Of a stretch of DNA of 64,000 nucleotides, positions 58,864 through 64,000 are shown piece by piece (positions within the stretch are counted from its first letter, which is position 1; every line of letters begins with the position of its first letter). The notes beneath the pieces are model-generated. The model ran no database searches. It saw only the letters and a list, made by a program, of their open reading frames with translations, and was not told the DNA's origin. This DNA is from Davidsoniella eucalypti (lineage: Eukaryota; Ascomycota; Sordariomycetes; Microascales; Ceratocystidaceae): contig RMBW01000064.1 of the NCBI GenBank assembly GCA_004009845.1, positions 117,120 through 181,119 of the forward strand, in the 5' to 3' direction. The translations under genes and the position numbers were made by a program.

Positions 58864-61800
58864 CTAATCGGCCCAACCAAAAGCCTCACCAATAGCCATG
58901 GAATTACATCTGGTGCCGATTAGGGCGATAAAGATCACTGCAAGATCAATGACTAGAAGAACCACTGAAGCCATCATGAAACGGGGACTGAATACACGGT
59001 ACAACATGAGATGGCGGCGTAAGTAGCCAGCCCAAACCATCGTAGCCAATGCCTCCATGGCGTAAAAGGCGACAAATGAAGCTAGCGCCGAACAGACACT
59101 CTCTAAGACTCCACGGCGCTTAGGACCGACTTTCCACAGGACGACTAGAGGCACGACAGCCACAGCTACGATCTGACCAGCGAAAGTATTCAAAGCAACA
59201 AATAGCGGACTCCATGGATAGCGCACTTCAAATAACGGAATGAAAGCCGAATCCCACTGTATGGAGCTGAGCGTAGCCTGGTGACCGGTGGTAAAGAAAT
59301 GGAAATTTCCAAGAATGGCGAGTATGACAGGACCAATCGTCTCGGTAGACAAGATATTGAGGTCAAGAATCTCGACAAGGGAGAGAACCTGCCAAATCAT
59401 GATGGACAGAGCTCCAACGCCCATAGGCTTTGATAGGAGGACAGACGCGCATAGAATATTCAGAGGAAGCATTAGGTAGCGCGCACCGTTTGCGTTTCCA
59501 TAACCGAGAATGACAAACTTGGTACCGTTTTCTTTTTCGCGGGCAGGCACAATGGAAACATTTGGTGGCGCCCACGTGAAGGCTGTCGAGCCAGCGACAA
59601 AGGCCATGCCAAGGGTAATCTGGGCAATATACACACTAGCCGTCTTTAGCGAACCTTCAGGCAGGTTTGGTAACCAATTGCCATTGTTGGCAGCATCGAC
59701 TACCCAGTATACGGCGGACATGGTGAGGGCAGTACGGAAGAAGACTCCGATCCATAGAGGTGCGATTCCTTGGTAGGAACGCGACGGCATCAGGAAGGAC
59801 TTAATGATGGCAGGAAGGACAATGACAGCCAGGAATGGGATGGTTAACTGCCAGATGGAAGATGTGGATGAAGAGGTAGATGCATAGTAAGTAGATGTGC
59901 AGTATGGGATTTGCTCTTCACGGCACAGTTTGGAAACGGACGCGATACGACCAAGGACAATGAACATGAGTGAATGATAAACCGCCATAGTGCGATCCTG
60001 CCACGAGCGAAGCTGTAGAGACGCAATGGCAGCACAGAACCCAAAAGTGGAAAGCATAAATAACGAGATAGAGTCCTCCCAGATTGTGTACGAGTTGGAG
60101 GCAAAGCCGATGGACTGCGTAACAGTGAATGTAAGTCCCATCCAGCCCCAAAAGGTAGTTGGTAGGATATTCAGGATAGTCTTTTCGGAGCCGTGAAGGC
60201 CAATAAATACACCAATGGAACTGGTTATACAGCCTACAGCAAGTGCATACACCCACTCAAAGGATTCAGTAGCAAGTGACACTGCTAAGAGAGCACTACT
60301 AACTGGCACACCACCGATGAAAGCACGGATGGCCAATCTCTTGTGAAGGGTCTTGTAAGCAACCTCTTCTTCTGCACTGCCGATACCGCTCATTTCAAAG
60401 CCAGTCTCGGCAAATTCTAGATCCAAGCTCTCTAGAATGGCGAAATCCTCGTCTTCGTCCTTGGATGCATATGTCACAAGCATGAGGACGCCAATTGCCA
60501 TGATTACTACACCCGAAATCATCATAGGAATATTAAAGCGAGCCCATAAACTCTTGCAAACAGCGAGATTCTCCGCTTGAAACTTGACAAGTGACTCATA
60601 AAGTGTTTTGGCATCTCGGTGACCAAGAGCATTAGCAGCGGTCCATAGACCTAGCGGTGAATCGGCAGAGGTGGTTTGGGCGATGCCGCGTGCAGCATAG
60701 TATGAATTTTGGTAACGCTGGATCTGAGCAGACACGATACGGGAAACAGTCGCCAAGTTATCCCAAGCCTGTCCTGCGAGTCCGATGAAAGCCTCCTCAA
60801 TAGGACCTCCCAGATTGTTGTACGGGATAGGGATACCGAGAAGTAGCGATAAGGTAGGGAGAAGGTCAATCTGGTTGACGGGTCTGATCTTGGCATTGAC
60901 AGGAGGCCGAGCATACTCAGCCTTGGTACGGCCGAAGAATGGGCGCTTGGAGTACATCCAAAGAGCTGCTTCAACTTCGTCATCACTTTCACCGCCGTGA
61001 TCTCCTTTGGAATCCATTCCATGGTCTCCCATAACAACGAGAAGCGTGTCTTCATCAATCTTCTCGGTGACTTCACGGATGAAAGTATCCATCTGGCGCA
61101 GCTTCGAGGCCATGGCATTGTGTTCAGGGCCATAGCGATGTCCGGCATGGTCGACACCTAGTAGGTGGCCAATAAGAACATCCCATTCGTTCTTCTTGCT
61201 GGGTTCTAGAAGAGGGAAGATGTGCTCAATGACGCCGTTGTCCACAGTATGCAAGTCCCAAACGTTGAAACTATCATAGGCATGACTGATGTTGGCCTCG
61301 AATGTATTAGGGAACAAGGATAGCCAGGTATCGTCACCAAGATGGGCAATGCGCTTGCCAGCAGTACGAAGCTGGGCTATCATGTTGTCCTCCTCGACTG
61401 CTGTACCGGCGAAGTTACTACCGGCATCAATAAAGGTAGGCAGAGTGCCTGTCATCAAGCCCTTGAGGCGTTGGAGGGTAGTCGTCGGGGGATCAGCAAT
61501 GAACGGCCGAAGAAAGGCGTTTTGGGGAGTCTTCACTGAAGACTCATGGAGATAGGTGAAAGCATTGTGATAGATCTGCGCAGAGCCTGGGTTCTGAGGC
61601 GGAACGGTAAAGTCGTAGCGTAGAGCATCGATAAGGATGATGACAGTTTTGTCGAAGGACTTTGGGTGCCAGCAGCCACCCTCGACGGAGCCGTGGTTCT
61701 GCCATAGCTCGCCACCGGAAGCAGGCAGAGAAGCTGGTGGAATAGAGCATTCGGAGGACTCTTCCAGCACTAGTCGCGTAAGCAAGAAACCGCGGGTGAA

Positions 61801-62085
61801 GAGTAGAATGCCAATACTATGAATAAGCAGAATCCACACCCAGAAGCCGGTTGTCCACCACCAGCGGCTTTCGTAGGCAGACAACTTCTTGGCCTTGAGA
61901 GCAAGCTTGTGGCGCTCGGCGTTGGCCATGTGCTCGGACTCGGCCTCAACGTTCAGAGGAACGGCCGGCAGTTTTCCCTTCCGAGCATCCTGGCGGGCCT
62001 TGGTCTTCTTAGCTTGGGCCCATTTCTTGGCGATTTCCTTGTACTCGTCGGCAGACGGTGGCGGCTTGGAGCCGAAGAGAGGCAT
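58864..62085 (-). CDS. gpi13: GPI ethanolamine phosphate transferase 3 (Gpi13/PIG-O)
   Basis: Adds phosphoethanolamine to the third mannose of the GPI anchor precursor in the ER lumen, the group later joined to proteins. A single exon of 1073 residues, close to the family length. A 75-residue lysine-rich cytosolic lead precedes the first membrane helix (GFWVWILLIHSIGILLF, about 80-96). The alkaline-phosphatase-like luminal domain holds VIILIDALRYDF (metal Asp153), MTGTLPTF (nucleophile region, about 211-218), GHLLGVDHAGH (Asp312, His313) and VMGDHGMDSKGDHGG (Asp354, His355). From about residue 525 onward there are about a dozen or more membrane segments. All catalytic positions expected of the family are present. 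The start is the first ATG in frame. It stands alone, with no other GPI genes adjacent. Confidence 0.95.
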   Translation of the reverse strand: MPLFGSKPPPSADEYKEIAKKWAQAKKTKARQDARKGKLPAVPLNVEAESEHMANAERHKLALKAKKLSAYESRWWWTTGFWVWILLIHSIGILLFTRGFLLTRLVLEESSECSIPPASLPASGGELWQNHGSVEGGCWHPKSFDKTVIILIDALRYDFTVPPQNPGSAQIYHNAFTYLHESSVKTPQNAFLRPFIADPPTTTLQRLKGLMTGTLPTFIDAGSNFAGTAVEEDNMIAQLRTAGKRIAHLGDDTWLSLFPNTFEANISHAYDSFNVWDLHTVDNGVIEHIFPLLEPSKKNEWDVLIGHLLGVDHAGHRYGPEHNAMASKLRQMDTFIREVTEKIDEDTLLVVMGDHGMDSKGDHGGESDDEVEAALWMYSKRPFFGRTKAEYARPPVNAKIRPVNQIDLLPTLSLLLGIPIPYNNLGGPIEEAFIGLAGQAWDNLATVSRIVSAQIQRYQNSYYAARGIAQTTSADSPLGLWTAANALGHRDAKTLYESLVKFQAENLAVCKSLWARFNIPMMISGVVIMAIGVLMLVTYASKDEDEDFAILESLDLEFAETGFEMSGIGSAEEEVAYKTLHKRLAIRAFIGGVPVSSALLAVSLATESFEWVYALAVGCITSSIGVFIGLHGSEKTILNILPTTFWGWMGLTFTVTQSIGFASNSYTIWEDSISLFMLSTFGFCAAIASLQLRSWQDRTMAVYHSLMFIVLGRIASVSKLCREEQIPYCTSTYYASTSSSTSSIWQLTIPFLAVIVLPAIIKSFLMPSRSYQGIAPLWIGVFFRTALTMSAVYWVVDAANNGNWLPNLPEGSLKTASVYIAQITLGMAFVAGSTAFTWAPPNVSIVPAREKENGTKFVILGYGNANGARYLMLPLNILCASVLLSKPMGVGALSIMIWQVLSLVEILDLNILSTETIGPVILAILGNFHFFTTGHQATLSSIQWDSAFIPLFEVRYPWSPLFVALNTFAGQIVAVAVVPLVVLWKVGPKRRGVLESVCSALASFVAFYAMEALATMVWAGYLRRHLMLYRVFSPRFMMASVVLLVIDLAVIFIALIGTRCNSMAIGEAFGWAD

Positions 62086-63253
62086 AACAAGGACGGACGC
62101 AAAGGCAGGCGGTTGTGGTGCAAGATATTCCGTGTGGTCGAGGAGTGTGAAAGGCCAGAACCCTAACGTCGGCAGAAGGGCCCAAGGAGCTTGTCGGGAA
62201 TGCGCAGGGGGTGGAAGCTTCCGGTAAAGACGAATTAGATCACACGTGCATTACAATGGATGACGCGAGCAAAGGTGAGAGAGAGCAGCAAAAGCGAGCC
62301 TGATAGAGCAAGAAAAGAAAGGAAACAAGAAGCTGTCTGGTTGAGGCTAAAGCCGCCACGTTTGACTAAGTCAACAAGACGCAAGGTGGTGTGTTTTTAT
62401 TCGTATGGAATAGGAAGCAAGGAGTGATAGAAAAGAGGCAACAAAAATATATAAAACGACTTTTCTGAAAACGCGGAAAAAAAGAAAAACCCCATTCTAG
62501 AGACAATTCAAGGCTTGCGAGCAAAAGCTCAGTTGGCCTTTGTGGAAATATTTGCCGGCATTATCCCGAAAGCCAGGGCGGAATGCAGAGGAGCTCCACT
62601 TCCGCATTTATTGTGGGAGCCAGACCTGTCGAAACGGGCCGGAGCAATATTTGCGAGTGAAATTGCCAGATTTACTTGCTTTCCTTCCTTATATGTATCA
62701 GTATACCACGGCATGGAAGTTGTTTATTTACTGTTAAGCAGGCCGCCGCCAGGACTACCGGAGGCCAGCCATGCATGAGATTTGTCTTGTTTGCTTGTTA
62801 TTATGACAGAAACATGCATCTAGAAGAGAGATGCAAGACTTTATATACTTATCATTGACGTATTAAGATGCGCCACCGTGGCAAACAAAACAAGTACAGT
62901 GCCAGAATCCCGTCACTGCTATTTGGGCTGATATCATGCATAGTTTGGACTATGAGCAAGCACAAAGCATGATGTACAATCAGGTAGTAGTGTCAAGCAG
63001 TTTATGTAGCAAATAATAAATAAGCGACTGAAGGTTTGATAACTTTGCTGCTACTATACAAACCATGTATCAGTATGCATCATTCAAGTGGGCGGTTAGT
63101 GAGCTGGCACGGGGCCACAAAACACAATGTACAAAATAGCTGTAAAGACATTAGTCGTTGCCACTGTGGGTCAAATTGCAGCTAAGAAAAAAACAAAGAG
63201 TTGCTTTGCTACTCATTAGTTCGTTGCATGATCCGTTCTATCATTCTCAATAG
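62086..63253. other. intergenic upstream of gpi13
   Basis: About 1.2 kb. The left end is the gpi13 promoter/leader. The rest is non-coding as far as can be seen. The last bases before the dehydrogenase fragment (CATTCTCAATAG) look like a 3' splice site, which may be the remnant of an intron of the parent gene. Confidence 0.4.
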
Positions 63254-63800
63254 GTCACCTGCATTGAGAAGCGCGGCACCCTGGGTGGTACCTGCCTGAA
63301 CGTCGGTTGCATTCCCTCAAAATCGCTCCTGAACAACTCTCACCTTTACCACACCATTCTCCATGACTCCAAGAACCGCGGTATCGAGGTTGGAGATGTC
63401 AGCTCAACCTAGCCAACCTGATGAAGGCCAAGGATATTTCGGTCGGTGGTCTGACCAAGGGTATCGAATTCCTGCTCAAGAAGAACAACGTCGAGTACCT
63501 GAAGGGTACCGGTTCTTTCGTCAACGAGAACGATATCAAGGTTTCCCTGAACGACGGCGGTGAGACCACCGTCTCCGGCAAGAACATTCTGATTGCCACT
63601 GGTTCCGAGGCTACTCCGTTCCCCGGCATGGATATTGACGAGGAGCGCATCATCACCAGCACCGGAGCCCTGTCCCTGAAGAGGTTCCCGAGAGCATGAT
63701 TATCATTGGTGGTGGCATCATCGGTCTTGAAGATGGGTTCCGTCTGGTCTCGTCTGGGCGCCAAGGTCACCGTCGTTGAGTTCCTGACCAGATTGAGGAA
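63254..63800 (+). pseudogene. dihydrolipoamide dehydrogenase fragment, frameshifted
   Basis: Encodes the N-terminal FAD-domain region of the mitochondrial E3 enzyme of 2-oxoacid dehydrogenase complexes: TCIEKRGTLGGTCLNVGCIP with both redox-active cysteines, then the LKKNNVEYLKGTGSFVNEN stretch, ILIATGSEATPFPG, and the NAD-site start MIIIGGGIIGLE. The true N-terminus and everything after the first NAD-binding strands are missing. Single-base changes break the frame at least three times: a lost base near 63403, a lost base near 63683 and an extra base near 63729. The DNA is otherwise GC-rich and codon-biased, like a highly expressed gene, so the copy looks recent. It is non-functional as it stands. 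A sequencing error is a remote alternative for one break but not for all of them. Confidence 0.88.
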
Positions 63801-64000
63801 GTTGGTTGAATGAAACGCTTGCCCCTGGATGACAGTAAAATGAAGATATTGACAGGAGAGGTGTACTATGGTCGGAGGCTAGTGTAGCATATGTCGCGGT
63901 GGTGAAGTTGTGCAGGAGTTCCAGATCGATCAGATTAAGGTCGTGGTCCCCGTGCATGCCGCCTAGGCTACTATGGGAGCTTAGCAGTGTCGTTGGAGCT
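63801..64000. other. window end, no feature recognised
   Basis: About 200 bp following the dehydrogenase fragment. It has no recognisable coding content and may be degenerated sequence of the same duplicate or unrelated flank. Confidence 0.4.

Noticed and set aside
1..64000. CRISPR arrays, bacterial operons, biosynthetic gene cluster
   Set aside because: The tandem repeats are coding repeats without spacers, the genes are spliced and eukaryotic, and no polyketide, peptide or terpene synthase is present.

Overview
The window is nuclear DNA of a filamentous ascomycete (Pezizomycotina; Eurotiomycetes is a low-confidence guess). The reasons are short spliceosomal introns with GTANGT-type donors and CTAAC branch sites, CT-rich tracts upstream of start codons, a Zn2Cys6 regulator with a fungal-specific middle homology region, a fungal sphingolipid C9-methyltransferase, and a PNP-NACHT-ankyrin NLR. 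Thirteen protein genes are supported. Most exon joins were worked out by hand and checked for reading phase.

Layout, left to right. 390-988 (-) mitochondrial ribosomal protein mL43, head-to-head with 1727-3425 (+) U1 snRNP 70K. At 4134-4545 lies a 5'-truncated, inverted copy of the 3' end of the next gene. That gene, 4993-9254 (+), is a 1395-residue NLR with 16 almost identical 99-bp ankyrin units. 9870-10914 (+) is the ribosome assembly factor Mrt4. It converges on 11408-14809 (-), a 952-residue Zn2Cys6 transcription factor. A gene-poor 5.3-kb stretch follows, holding a 382-bp inverted-repeat element at 17899-18280. 20068-22060 (-) is the sphingolipid C9-methyltransferase. A 9-kb stretch without a convincing gene comes next.

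31082-33238 (+) encodes a secreted protein with a DOMON-like head and a 72-residue tandem repeat crowded with N-glycosylation sequons. 34320-34944 (+) is a MAPEG protein. 35852-38578 (-) is a sucrose/alpha-glucoside-type transporter with a 300-residue tail. 42274-44903 (-) is an endosomal/vacuolar Nhx1-type Na+/H+ exchanger. 46500 to about 51994 (-) is the NuA4 platform subunit Eaf1/Vid21, divergent from 52878-54014 (+), splicing factor Spp2. 54700-57253 (-) is a cytochrome b561-like membrane protein. 58864-62085 (-) is Gpi13/PIG-O. The window ends in a frameshifted dihydrolipoamide dehydrogenase fragment (63254 to about 63800).

The genes do not form a pathway or cluster. Most are single-copy housekeeping genes: ribosome biogenesis (mL43, Mrt4), splicing (U1-70K, Spp2), chromatin (Eaf1), membrane lipid and GPI synthesis (C9-methyltransferase, Gpi13) and transport. 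The accessory and fast-evolving parts are the NLR with its inverted partial copy, the sequon-repeat secreted protein, the inverted-repeat element and the dehydrogenase pseudogene. The strongest candidates for something undescribed are the NLR/inverted-copy locus and the sequon-repeat protein.
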